A stretch of DNA of 38,085 nucleotides from Acetobacteraceae bacterium (lineage in GTDB: Bacteria; Pseudomonadota; Alphaproteobacteria; Acetobacterales; Acetobacteraceae). The stretch's first letter is position 1. Every line of letters begins with the position of its first letter. The stretch covers positions 3,067 to 41,151 of the forward strand of contig PLXO01000086.1 in assembly GCA_003151425.1 (NCBI GenBank). Reading direction: 5' to 3'. The notes beneath the pieces are model-generated. The model had not been told where the DNA came from. It saw nothing but the letters and a program-made list of their open reading frames with translations, and made no database searches. Shown here in pieces: positions 7,815 to 15,164 of this stretch. The translations under genes were made by a program, and so were the position numbers.

Positions 7815-8180
7815 ATGACCCTTAGGCTGGTCGCATCCGGCAATGAACGAGCGCTGGCGATTCGCGACCATGTGCTGCCGCTGCTTCGCCGGGAAGGTAT
7901 CCTGGAGGTGCAGCGAGACACGGTGCGGCTGGTCGAGCATCGCATGGAGCCATGGGTTTTCCGCTACTGGACGCCGTTCAGCGCGTTGGTCCCGGGAGAA
8001 GCGTCCTCGCCTGGCTACCGGCACGCGATCGAGCGCCAGCATACCCGGCCGGACCTGCCGTACGGGCTCGAGGTGTGGCACGATACACAGGTGCTGCGTG
8101 TCCTGTGGGCGGATAACGGCGCGTTCGAGATTGCCAGCTTTATCCGCGGCCCGTGGGAAGACGCGGCGCTGGCGCTGTGA
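7815..8180 (+). CDS. Hypothetical protein
   Basis: 121 residues starting MTLRLVASGNERALAIRDHVL. An N-terminal helix-rich part is followed by aromatic segments (MEPWVFRYWTPFSAL, DLPYGLEVWHDTQVLRVLWAD) and FIRGPWEDAAL at the end. GGAGCGG just before ATG 7815 supports the start. No signal peptide or transmembrane segment. Not recognised; it is placed in a same-strand series of small genes (6160-8180), and a convergent cold-shock gene follows. Confidence 0.6.
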   Translation: MTLRLVASGNERALAIRDHVLPLLRREGILEVQRDTVRLVEHRMEPWVFRYWTPFSALVPGEASSPGYRHAIERQHTRPDLPYGLEVWHDTQVLRVLWADNGAFEIASFIRGPWEDAALAL

Positions 8181-8187
8181 CAGCGCC
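8171..8187 (+). terminator. Hairpin with the stop codon in its loop
   Basis: GGCGCTG (8171-8177) and CAGCGCC (8181-8187) form a perfect 7-bp stem whose 3-base loop is the TGA stop of the preceding gene. It lies between convergent genes. There is no T-run, so a termination role is tentative. Confidence 0.4.
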
Positions 8188-8202
8188 GCGTCTGTGCCCA
8201 GC

Positions 8203-8254
8203 CGGTCTTTGCTGCCGGCCAGTCATTGGTGCCGACCAGTCATTGGTGCCGGAC
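8203..8254. repeat. 17-bp degenerate tandem repeat between convergent genes
   Basis: Units CGGTCTTTGCTGCCGGC (8203), CAGTCATTGGTGCCGAC (8220) and CAGTCATTGGTGCCGGAC (8237), with a fourth degenerate copy running into the 3' end of the cold-shock gene. The second and third share 16 bases. Confidence 0.75.
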
Positions 8255-8892
8255 TAGTCTTTGCTGACCGAGGCCGCCTCAGGTCCCTTGGCGCCCTGAA
8301 CGACACCGATTCGCACCGTTTGCCCCTCCTGCAACGGCGGCAGTCCGGAGCGCTCAAGCGCGGTGGCGTGGACGAACACGTCCTTGCCACCGGATTGCGG
8401 GGTGATGAAGCCGAACCCCTTGTCCGGATTGTACCACTTGACCGTGCCGATCATCTCGCTGGCCGAACTGAGGTCGACCGGCTGGCGCGGCCCGCTCGAC
8501 GAGCGGGGACCGCGGGCACCCGGCGGCGGGCGCGAGCCCGGCTGCTCGGCCGTGCTCTCATCGACGGCGACGACCTGGTCGATCTGCCGTCCCTTCTGCC
8601 CGTTGCCCACCCGCACTGTGAGCGTCGCACCCGGGCTGACGGTCTGATGACCGGCGGCCTGCAGGGCGTTCACGTGCAGGAACACGTCGCCCGAGCCATC
8701 GGCCAGAGCGGCAAAACCATAGCCTTTCTCGGTGTTGAACCACTTCACCGTCGCCTGCATTTCCGGCGCGGACGAGCTCATCGCGACGGACGGGAAGGGG
8801 GTTGGGGACGGGGCGTTGCCGTAGAAGTTGTCATCATCAAACCCGCGCCGGCGCGGAGCCTGCCACTTCCGGTCGCTTTTGGACGATCTCAA
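8254..8892 (-). CDS. Double cold-shock-domain protein
   Basis: Two cold-shock domains joined by a Pro/Gly/Ser-rich linker. Domain 1 contains VKWFNTEKGYGFA and DVFLHV; domain 2 contains VKWYNPDKGFGFI and DVFVH. These are the RNP1/RNP2 RNA-binding strands, so it binds single-stranded RNA or DNA, likely as an RNA chaperone. The RRGFDDDNF stretch near the N-terminus matches the alphaproteobacterial two-domain Csp type. The start is uncertain. I prefer TTG at 8892, giving (M)RSSKSDRKWQAPRRRGFDDDNF with AGAGGA upstream; GTG at 8964 is the longest option and ATG at 8781 would remove the conserved N-terminus. It is divergent from the gene at 8991, with an AT-rich patch between. Confidence 0.9.
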   Translation of the reverse strand: MRSSKSDRKWQAPRRRGFDDDNFYGNAPSPTPFPSVAMSSSAPEMQATVKWFNTEKGYGFAALADGSGDVFLHVNALQAAGHQTVSPGATLTVRVGNGQKGRQIDQVVAVDESTAEQPGSRPPPGARGPRSSSGPRQPVDLSSASEMIGTVKWYNPDKGFGFITPQSGGKDVFVHATALERSGLPPLQEGQTVRIGVVQGAKGPEAASVSKD

Positions 8893-8990
8893 GATACCAC
8901 TATCCTCTGTTGTTGCTTCGACGTCGCATGCGAACAACGCGCCGACAGAGCGGACTGATAGCACTCCGCAGCACGTACGAGCAAATATAT

Positions 8991-9263
8991 ATGGTTGACT
9001 TCAGCTCAAAGATCCATGCCGGCGCGTGCAAGATGATCACGAATGTGCCATACTCGGGCATGACCGACGCGATCTATCGGATCGTCCATCGCCAGGATGA
9101 CAGCTTCGCTGTCGAAATCGCCCGGCCTGGCGCGCTCGCCCAGACCGCAGCGGGATTCGCAACCGAGGCCGAAGCGAGTAATTGGATCTCTCAGGACAAG
9201 CGTCTTTGGAATGCCGCGGATCCATTTCGGGCGCCCGCTAGTCGAACATGGCGTGGCGGGTAA
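8991..9263 (+). CDS. Conserved small hypothetical protein (RIVHR-QDKRLW type)
   Basis: 90 residues from ATG 8991. The conserved-looking core is IYRIVHRQDDSFAVEIARPG, then FATEAEASNWISQDKRLWN and ASRTWRGG at the end. I recall alphaproteobacterial proteins of about 70 residues with this layout, an antiparallel sheet plus helix of unknown role. Such homologues would start near MTDAIYRIVHR, so the internal ATG at 9060 may be the true start; neither ATG has a clear ribosome-binding site. Divergent from the cold-shock gene. Confidence 0.6.
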   Translation: MVDFSSKIHAGACKMITNVPYSGMTDAIYRIVHRQDDSFAVEIARPGALAQTAAGFATEAEASNWISQDKRLWNAADPFRAPASRTWRGG

Positions 9264-9293
9264 TGGGCAGCGCGGCGCGCGCCGATCGCCAAG

Positions 9294-9346
9294 CTTATTT
9301 TGTCCGGTCTTATTTTTGGCTGGTCAGCTTATTTTTGTCTGATCAG
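9294..9346. repeat. Three-copy AT-rich direct repeat
   Basis: Three consecutive imperfect units beginning CTTATTTT: 9294-9308, 9309-9327 (CTTATTTTTGGCTGGTCAG) and 9328-9346 (CTTATTTTTGTCTGATCAG). They lie 30 bases after the stop at 9263 and are unusually AT-rich for this genome. Confidence 0.8.
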
Positions 9347-9380
9347 TGCAATCGTGGTGCGCCATCCACACATTACATGT

Positions 9381-9424
9381 TAAGCTCTGAGTCACGATAC
9401 GCTAAGCCTTGAGTCACGACATGC
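9381..9424. repeat. 22-bp tandem duplication upstream of a membrane protein gene
   Basis: TAAGCTCTGAGTCACGATACGC (first 20 bases 9381-9400, unit ends 9402) is followed directly by a near copy (9403-9424). The GAGTCACGA core is identical in both, 22 bases (two helical turns) apart, and both lie within 120 bases upstream of the start at 9499. Confidence 0.8.
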
Positions 9425-9498
9425 TACATCGTGGGTGACATCCCATGTCTTGAGCCGACGGGAGGAGATCAATCCTGTCATACTGAAAAGAGAATTCC

Positions 9499-9855
9499 AT
9501 GGAAGTTCCTGTCTGGACCAAACCCGCACTCTGGGGCGCGGTGGCCGGCGCGGTCGGGATGGCCATCGTCGGCTTCTCGCAGCTTGGCTGGAAGACGGCG
9601 GGCTCGGCTGAGCGGTTTGCGCAGGATCGCGCGGATACGGCCGTGGTGGTGGCAATGGTGCCATTTTGCGTGATCAAGGCCCAGCAGGATCCCGACAAGG
9701 CGATGCTCGTCAAGCTTCGCGCCGAAGACTCGTCGTACACCCGCGACGAAATGGTGACGAAGGCGGGTTGGGCGACGGTTGGCGGTGATGCGTCGCCTGA
9801 TGGCGCCCTGGTGAATGCCTGCTCCGAAAAGCTCCATGACATGAAGTCGAGCTGA
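9499..9855 (+). CDS. Conserved hypothetical membrane-anchored protein
   Basis: 118 residues. A short N-terminus (MEVPVWTKPALWG) leads into one hydrophobic segment (ALWGAVAGAVGMAIVGFSQLGW, ~10-31), then a soluble domain with two Cys (VPFCVIKAQQDP ~56-68 and LVNACSEKL ~104-112). I recall alphaproteobacterial proteins of the same plan: N-terminal anchor, W-T-G turn, AVV..A..P.C motif, paired Cys. The soluble part is probably periplasmic, where the Cys could pair. Function unknown. A 22-bp duplication (9381-9424) lies upstream; no strong ribosome-binding site is seen. Confidence 0.7.
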   Translation: MEVPVWTKPALWGAVAGAVGMAIVGFSQLGWKTAGSAERFAQDRADTAVVVAMVPFCVIKAQQDPDKAMLVKLRAEDSSYTRDEMVTKAGWATVGGDASPDGALVNACSEKLHDMKSS

Positions 9856-10015
9856 GCGGTGTGCACGGCGGTTCGGTGACCGAGATGATCAGAGTCGCGA
9901 ACGGGTGAGACGAACTGGCTTGACGTGGCCGGCCCGAGCTGGCCGGCTTAGCCCGGATCGCGACGGGTCGGGGTGCTGGGTGATCAACGAAAATTTTCAT
10001 GATTGGGACTATGTG

Positions 10016-10339
10016 ATGGGTAGACCGGAACTCGGCAGCAAGTGCGCCTGCGTCAGTTGCGCCGAGCGCTTCTACGATCTGAACCGGGTGCCGGCGACGT
10101 GCCCGAAATGCGGCGCGCAGCAACCGCCGGAGAAGCTGCGTGTCTTCCGGCCTACTCGCAGCACTGTTGAGTTCCGGCGTCAGACACGCCAGCCGATTCC
10201 GGTTGTCGCCGAGGAGGAGGTGGAACAAGTGAGCACCGCCGACGCCGACGCCGAGGACGAGGACGATGTGCCCGAGGTCGACGATGAGATCGACGAAGAC
10301 ATCGCGATCATTCCCGAGCACGACGCGACGCCGGTTTGA
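10016..10339 (+). CDS. TIGR02300 family (FYDLN acid) zinc-ribbon-like protein
   Basis: 107 residues. The N-terminus (MGRPELGSKCACVSCAERFYDLNR, then TCPKCG) has the paired Cys of a small zinc ribbon around the FYDLN signature that names the family. The C-terminus is strongly acidic (DADAEDEDDVPEVDDEIDEDI). The family is conserved in Alphaproteobacteria with unknown function; its architecture suggests a nucleic-acid- or protein-binding factor. ATG 10016 is preferred over longer frames because family members begin at (M)GRPELG; GGGAC at 10004-10008 may be the ribosome-binding site. The next gene starts 18 bases later. Confidence 0.9.
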   Translation: MGRPELGSKCACVSCAERFYDLNRVPATCPKCGAQQPPEKLRVFRPTRSTVEFRRQTRQPIPVVAEEEVEQVSTADADAEDEDDVPEVDDEIDEDIAIIPEHDATPV

Positions 10340-10357
10340 GTTTCCTGGGAGAAGCAC

Positions 10358-10765
10358 GTGAACAGGCAGAGACTGAGCCGGCCGTCACTTAGGATCACGC
10401 GTCATGCGGATCGAGAGCGGGCGGACACCTTCACCTTCGAGGTGTGGAACCCGTTCCCCGGGCTCTACCAGCAAGTGGACTCGATCGACATCGGATTGCG
10501 GCGTGTCAACGAGCTCACCCGGCTGATCTGCCAGATGTGGCTGCAGCGGCACCCGAAGCAGGACGCCCTGGTCGATGTGCCCGACCCGGGTGGGAACGAT
10601 GGCGTCGAATGGGCGGAGTTTCGGGTCAACGCGACGACATTCCGCAGCTACGATACGCGCGGCTTCGATCGGCTGGGCTGGATGCGGGCGGCGGGGTTGC
10701 TGCAGGCCGCGAAGGCGACATGCGGCAAGGTCGGCTATGCGCTGCCGGTTTTGGCCACATCCTGA
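10358..10765 (+). CDS. Hypothetical protein
   Basis: 135 residues with a GTG start preceded by GGGAGA. A basic N-terminus (NRQRLSRPSLRITRHADRER) leads into FTFEVWNPFPGLYQQVDSIDIGLRRVNELTRLICQMWLQRHP and a C-terminal part with two more Trp and a single Cys. No signal peptide or membrane segment and no recognised family. It follows the FYDLN gene by 18 bases, so they are probably co-transcribed. Confidence 0.6.
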   Translation: MNRQRLSRPSLRITRHADRERADTFTFEVWNPFPGLYQQVDSIDIGLRRVNELTRLICQMWLQRHPKQDALVDVPDPGGNDGVEWAEFRVNATTFRSYDTRGFDRLGWMRAAGLLQAAKATCGKVGYALPVLATS

Positions 10766-10790
10766 CGTGACACGGGTGGGTTTGGGCAGT

Positions 10791-10823
10791 CCCAGGGCGC
10801 GCCAAACCCAGGGGCGCGTCAAG
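10791..10823. repeat. Two-copy 16-17 bp repeat after gene end
   Basis: CCCAGGGCGCGCCAAA (10791-10806) is followed directly by CCCAGGGGCGCGTCAAG (10807-10823), an imperfect tandem duplication 25 bases after the stop at 10765. Confidence 0.6.
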
Positions 10824-10864
10824 CCGGGCCGCGACGCTCTAGGTCAGACCAGCGGCCCTGAGGA

Positions 10865-10886
10865 TTGACCTGTACGCACAGGTCAA
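10865..10886. terminator. Hairpin between convergent genes
   Basis: TTGACCTGT (10865-10873), loop ACGC, ACAGGTCAA (10878-10886): a perfect 9-bp stem between the plus-strand gene ending at 10765 and the minus-strand amidase ending at 10913. The position fits a bidirectional terminator; no T-run follows. Confidence 0.5.
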
Positions 10887-10912
10887 CGGCGCCGGTATCA
10901 GCTCCCGACGGC

Positions 10913-12359
10913 CTACGCCCATCCCTCAGGCGGAACGAACCCGCGCCAAGCCTTCTCCAACAGCTTGGCCACCTGGATCGTCGTGCGGTCGCCGTAGAGC
11001 GGGCCGACGATCTGGACGCCGATTCGGCAGCCCAGCTTTCGACACGCCGATCGGCGCCACGCTGGCCGGCAAGTGAAAACCGCAGGTCAGGCCGGGCCAG
11101 AACAGCATGTCGTTGTACGGCATGTCCTGCCCGTTCACCGTCATCCGGCGCCCCCAGGTCTCGCCTTGCTGCATGTGCGGCAACGCCGGCGTGGCGATCA
11201 CCGGGCATAGCAGCACGTCCCAGTCCTGGAAGAACGCGCTCCAGGCACGGCGCGCTTGAAAGCGCCGCTCGTTCAGCCGAAGCCAGTCGCGATGCGTGAG
11301 GTCGACCGTGTGCACCATCACCGCGTCGGCGCTCATGTCCTCGGCCGGCCGGTGCGCGGCTCCCTCGCGCATGCGCGCCAGCACTTGCTCGCTCATGCGC
11401 GCGCTCAGGGCCGCGTTCAGCACACGCAGATAGATTTGGAACGCCTCGACGGGATCGAATGCGGGTCGCGCCGTCAGGCTCACCTTGGCACCCGCGCGGC
11501 GCAGGAACCCAGCCAGTTCCTCGATCTTCGCTACGCTCTCCGCGTCGGTCGGCTGGCTGGGCTCGCTCGCCCAGACCGCGACGTGCAGCCCTTCGATGGC
11601 GCGGACACGCGGCGCGGGCAGCTTGACCGATAGCGCGGTCTCCGCCGGATCGGGTTGGCCGATCAGGTCGAGCACGACCGCGAGATCATCCGCCGAGCGC
11701 GCGATCGGACCGATCACCGAGATGTCGGCCGCCGACGCTGCGTTGAAAAGCGAATGGCCACGCATCGAACACAGGCCCCAGGTCGGCTTGTGGCCGAACA
11801 GCCCGCAGTAATGCGCCGGCACGCGCACCGAGCCGCCGATGTCGCTGCCGATCTCCAGTCCGCTGATCCCCGCCGCGACCGCGGCCGCCCCGCCGCCGGA
11901 TGAGCCGCCCGGCGTGTGACCGAGGTTCCACGGATTGTTCGTCGCGCCGTAGACCGGATTGAAGCTCTGCCAGTCGGCCAGACCGACCGGTACGTTGGTC
12001 TTGCCGAACACCACTGCGCCGGCCGCCTTCAATCGCTGCACCGCCAACGCATCGACCTCGGCGACATGGTTGCGACGGTCGGCGTAGCCCCAGGTGGTCG
12101 GCAGGCCGGCCAGGTCGAAGCTCTCCTTCACCGTCATCGGCACGCCGTGCAACTTGCCGAGGACGGCTTTGTTGCGGCGGCGGTCCATCGCCCGCGCTGC
12201 CTGGCGCGCCCGCTCGAAGTCGCGCACCACGATCGCGTTCAACCGCGGATCGAGCCGTTCCGTCCGTGAGATGAAGTGGTCGAGCAGCTCCAGGCAGCCG
12301 ATGGCGCGACGACGCACCAGCGCGGCCAGCTTGGTGGCCGGGAGAAACCCCAGCTCCAT
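10913..12359 (-). CDS. Amidase signature family hydrolase, frame disrupted near the C-terminus
   Basis: Hydrolyses a carboxamide or related amide via a Lys-Ser-Ser triad. Visible are Lys78 (TVKES), the GGSSGGG loop (Ser153/154) and Ser177 (SDIGGSVRVPAHYCGLFGHKPT). The frame is clean from ATG 12359 to about 11025. There a surplus base (plus-strand ATT at 11022-11024) shifts it into an Arg/Pro-rich tail ending at 10926. Dropping one base restores LPIGVQIVGPLYGDRTTIQV and a natural end (EGWA, stop at 10913-10915), so the coordinates given are for the repaired gene. It is either a recent lesion or a sequencing error. It is the most downstream of four minus-strand genes with SDR, thioesterase and dioxygenase. 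Substrate unknown. Confidence 0.85.
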
Positions 12360-12449
12360 ATTATGACTCCGCCTTCATCGTCGTGGCTGTCCCCGGGCGC
12401 CTGACCCGGGGACGGCGATGACGAGGGGCGGGTCCTGCATCGCCCTTCA

Positions 12450-13232
12450 TCACGACATCGACGAATTGAACGCCCCGCCATCCAACAGCAGGTTCTGGCC
12501 GACGATGAAGCCGGACGAGGCGGCGCACAGGAACGCGCAGGCATCCCCGAACTCCGCCGGATCGCCGACCCGTCCGGCGGGCGAGGCCTTGGCGCGCTCG
12601 GCCAGCACGTCGTCAACCGAACGGCCCTGCTGTTGCGCCGTGTGCGTCGCCCCGCTGCGCAGCCGGTCGGTCAGGAACGGCCCGGGTAGCAGGTTGTTGA
12701 TGGTGACGTTGTGCCGCGCCACCTGGCGTGCCAGCCCCGCAACGAACCCGGTCAGCCCGGCACGCGCGCCGTTGCTCATGCCCAGGTTGGGGATCGGCGA
12801 CTTCACCGAGGCCGAGGTGATGTTGACGATGCGGCCGAACTTGCGCGCAATCATGCCGTCCACCACCGCCTTGATCAGAAAAATCGGCGTCAGCATGTTG
12901 CCGTCGAGCGCCTTGATCCAGTCCTCGCGGGTCCATTCGCGGAAATCGCCGTGCGGCGGACCGCCGTTGTTGTTCACCAGGATGTCGGGCTCCGGGCAGG
13001 CGGCCAGTGCCGCGGCGCGACCCGCCTCGGTGGAGATGTCGCCGGCGACCGCGGTCACCTTGGCGCCGGTCTGCTGGCGGATCATCGCCGCGGCCGCCTC
13101 GAGATCCGACGCCGTGCGCGCGGTGATCACCAGCTCCACGCCCTCGCGCGCCAGCGCCAGCGCACAGGCACGCCCAAGACCCTTGCTGGATGCGCAGACG
13201 ATGGCCTTCTTGCCCTTGATGCCGAAGTCCAT
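12450..13232 (-). CDS. SDR-like oxidoreductase lacking the usual Tyr-Lys pair
   Basis: 260-residue Rossmann-fold protein of short-chain dehydrogenase length. The cofactor loop is ASSKGLG (14-20) instead of GxxxGxG, followed by DILVNNNGG (83-91) and NITSAS (137-142). Where classical SDRs have YxxxK the sequence is SNGAR (153-157), so Tyr is Ser153 and Lys is Arg157. I know a BKR-like SDR subgroup with imperfect NAD and catalytic motifs that this fits. It ends FIVGQNLLLDGGAFNSSM, the normal SDR tail. Start ATG 13232. It sits between amidase and thioesterase genes. It may be a 3-oxoacyl reductase relative with altered chemistry or a non-reductase; not resolved. Confidence 0.85.
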   Translation of the reverse strand: MDFGIKGKKAIVCASSKGLGRACALALAREGVELVITARTASDLEAAAAMIRQQTGAKVTAVAGDISTEAGRAAALAACPEPDILVNNNGGPPHGDFREWTREDWIKALDGNMLTPIFLIKAVVDGMIARKFGRIVNITSASVKSPIPNLGMSNGARAGLTGFVAGLARQVARHNVTINNLLPGPFLTDRLRSGATHTAQQQGRSVDDVLAERAKASPAGRVGDPAEFGDACAFLCAASSGFIVGQNLLLDGGAFNSSMS

Positions 13233-13261
13233 AACCGTTCCTCCCCCAATTGCCCGTCAGC

Positions 13262-13711
13262 TCAGTCGGGCACGCTAATGCGATTCAGAATGGCGCGCGA
13301 GGCGTCCGGGATTGGGACCGGACGCTGCGTCGCGCGCGCAACGAAGACGTGCACGAAATGCCCCTCCGCCGAGGTTTCGTCCTCGTCGTTGCGGAAGATG
13401 CCGATCTCGTAGCGCACCGAGCTGCCGCCGATGCGCGCCACGCGCAAGCCAACCACGATGCGGTCGGGAAAGGCGACGGAACGGTGGTAGCGGCACTGCA
13501 CCTCGGCCACGACGCAATGCATCGGGCCGGTGTAGAGGTCCACCACGTTTTCGGTCATCTCGTAATAGGTCACCGCGGTGTCGAAGAACGAGAAGTAGTT
13601 CACGTTGTTGACGTGCCGGAACACGTCGTTGTCCATCCAACGCGTCGTGATCTCGTGGAACCAGCAATAGTCGGCCCGGCGGCGAGGTGGCGTGCGGCTC
13701 ATGCGACCCAT
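13262..13711 (-). CDS. Hotdog-fold acyl-CoA thioesterase (4-hydroxybenzoyl-CoA thioesterase type)
   Basis: 149 residues. The TRWMDNDVFRHVNNVNYFSFFDTA segment (~23-46) is the YbgC/4HBT active-site pattern, with the Asp that in characterised relatives attacks or activates water on the thioester. The remainder is a single hotdog (VVAEVQCRYHRSVAFPDRIVVGLRV...). It is expected to release a free acid from an acyl- or aroyl-CoA. ATG 13711 gives MGRMSRTPP; ATG 13702 is an equally possible start, and neither has a strong ribosome-binding site. It lies 29 bases upstream of the SDR in the same direction. Confidence 0.88.
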   Translation of the reverse strand: MGRMSRTPPRRRADYCWFHEITTRWMDNDVFRHVNNVNYFSFFDTAVTYYEMTENVVDLYTGPMHCVVAEVQCRYHRSVAFPDRIVVGLRVARIGGSSVRYEIGIFRNDEDETSAEGHFVHVFVARATQRPVPIPDASRAILNRISVPD

Positions 13712-13787
13712 GTCATGATGGCGTGCGGGCCAGAACTACACCCGATCAGCCGCGCCGCGTCCATGCCCCGGGTGAGCGATAGCAAGG

Positions 13788-13804
13788 CCGGGGCTTTGCC
13801 CCGG
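13788..13804. terminator. Short GC hairpin between dioxygenase and thioesterase genes
   Basis: CCGGGGC TTT GCCCCGG: a perfect 7-bp stem with a 3-base loop in the 114-base gap between two minus-strand genes. It could attenuate transcription or protect an mRNA end; no T-run. Confidence 0.4.
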
Positions 13805-13825
13805 AGGGACTGGTCGACCCCGCCC

Positions 13826-14887
13826 TCATGCCGGCGTCGTTCGGGCGCGCTGTATTTGCATATTCGCCAGGAACGGAACAAGGGGATGCGCGCCCAGCGC
13901 GACAATACTCGACACCTCGAGCGCGACCAGCGCTTGCCGCTGCTCGTCCGTCAGCTTGAACCGATCGGCATAGGCCTGCGGATCGGCCAGAAATGCCTGC
14001 CGCGCGCCGCCCTCATGGGCCAGGGCATGCAGCGCGGTGATGAGCTGCACCAGCTCCGGCTTCGTTGCGGGATAATGCGGCGAGTGATCGCGCGGTTTCA
14101 GGTCGAACCAGCCGAGCGAGGCGTAATTGTGATGCCAGCTCGGGTCCATCGACACGACGTCCGGGCGCTGCTCGCCGATCGCGCCGGCGGCGCAGGCCCA
14201 GCAGCGCAGCTCGATATTGCCGGTCTCGTCGAGCTCGGTCTCGTCGAAGCCGATCAGGCTCTTCAAATTGCCCTCGGTCAGTCGCTCCAGCAGCTTGTTG
14301 TCCCAGCTCAGTTCCGGACTGCCGTAGCGATCGGTGCCGGGAAAATGCGACATGCCCCCGCTCGCCAGGATCACCGTGCGCAGCCCCATCGCCGTGACGG
14401 CGCGCGCCACCGCCTGACCGAAGGCATAGCACCGCTCCATCGTTGGCTGCGGCGGCAGATAGGCGTTGACATAGATCGGCAGCACCGGGTCGGTGAGGCC
14501 GATATGGGTCAGCGGAATGCCGATCGCGTAATCGATCCGCGCGGTGCTGGTGAAGGCGGGATCGAAGCCCTGGCGATACAGCTCGCGCACCAGCTCGAAG
14601 CCCGTGCTGCTTGGGATTTGCCAATGGAAATCATGACCGGCGAAATGCCCCTTTGCCTCACCGCCGACATGGATGGTGAAGGGCGGCGAGACATGGTGGA
14701 AGAACTGCTCGGCGTGATCGTTGGAGAAGATGATCCATAGATCCGGCTTCAGCTCGCGCAGCCGCGCCCCGATCGTGGCCGCGACGTCACGCACGGCCTG
14801 GATGACCTGTTTGTCCTCGGTATCCGGCAGGGTGAAGAACTGCGGCGCGTGCGGCAGCATCGCCCCGCCGACAATTGTGGATCTCAT
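13826..14887 (-). CDS. Class III extradiol dioxygenase, LigB domain with LigA-like C-terminus
   Basis: 353 residues. Residues 1 to ~270 match the LigB catalytic subunit of protocatechuate 4,5-dioxygenase-type enzymes, which cleave catecholic rings with Fe(II). Putative ligands are His13 (LPHAPQF) and His58 (NDHAEQF), and GGMSHFPG holds the probable acid-base His. Residues ~275-340 (HALAHEGGARQAFLADPQAYADRFKLTDEQRQAL...) resemble the LigA small subunit, so both halves are in one chain, as in gallate dioxygenase. ATG 14887. It heads the minus-strand series dioxygenase, thioesterase, SDR, amidase and faces the enoyl-CoA hydratase across 277 bases with no recognised gene. The aromatic substrate is unknown. 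Confidence 0.88.
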   Translation of the reverse strand: MRSTIVGGAMLPHAPQFFTLPDTEDKQVIQAVRDVAATIGARLRELKPDLWIIFSNDHAEQFFHHVSPPFTIHVGGEAKGHFAGHDFHWQIPSSTGFELVRELYRQGFDPAFTSTARIDYAIGIPLTHIGLTDPVLPIYVNAYLPPQPTMERCYAFGQAVARAVTAMGLRTVILASGGMSHFPGTDRYGSPELSWDNKLLERLTEGNLKSLIGFDETELDETGNIELRCWACAAGAIGEQRPDVVSMDPSWHHNYASLGWFDLKPRDHSPHYPATKPELVQLITALHALAHEGGARQAFLADPQAYADRFKLTDEQRQALVALEVSSIVALGAHPLVPFLANMQIQRARTTPA

Positions 14888-15164
14888 ACGGCCTCCTGCA
14901 ACTTAAGCGGTGTCCGGCGAGACGCAGCCGCGCCGCTCGGGATTTCGGCCTGCGCACCCCAGATGGCGCACAGGGTTTCCTGGTATCCCTCGCGACGATG
15001 GCACCTGTTTGAGTTTCAGTCCGCCAAAAAGCAAGAGGCCCCGCTTTCGCAGGGTCTTGCGGCCGCGCCGTACCAAGCCCAGACCCTACATGCCATGCCT
15101 AGCCTGACCTTGCTCGCGCAGCTACCATGACGGCCCGCTTGTTCTTGTTGATCAGGAGGCGACC

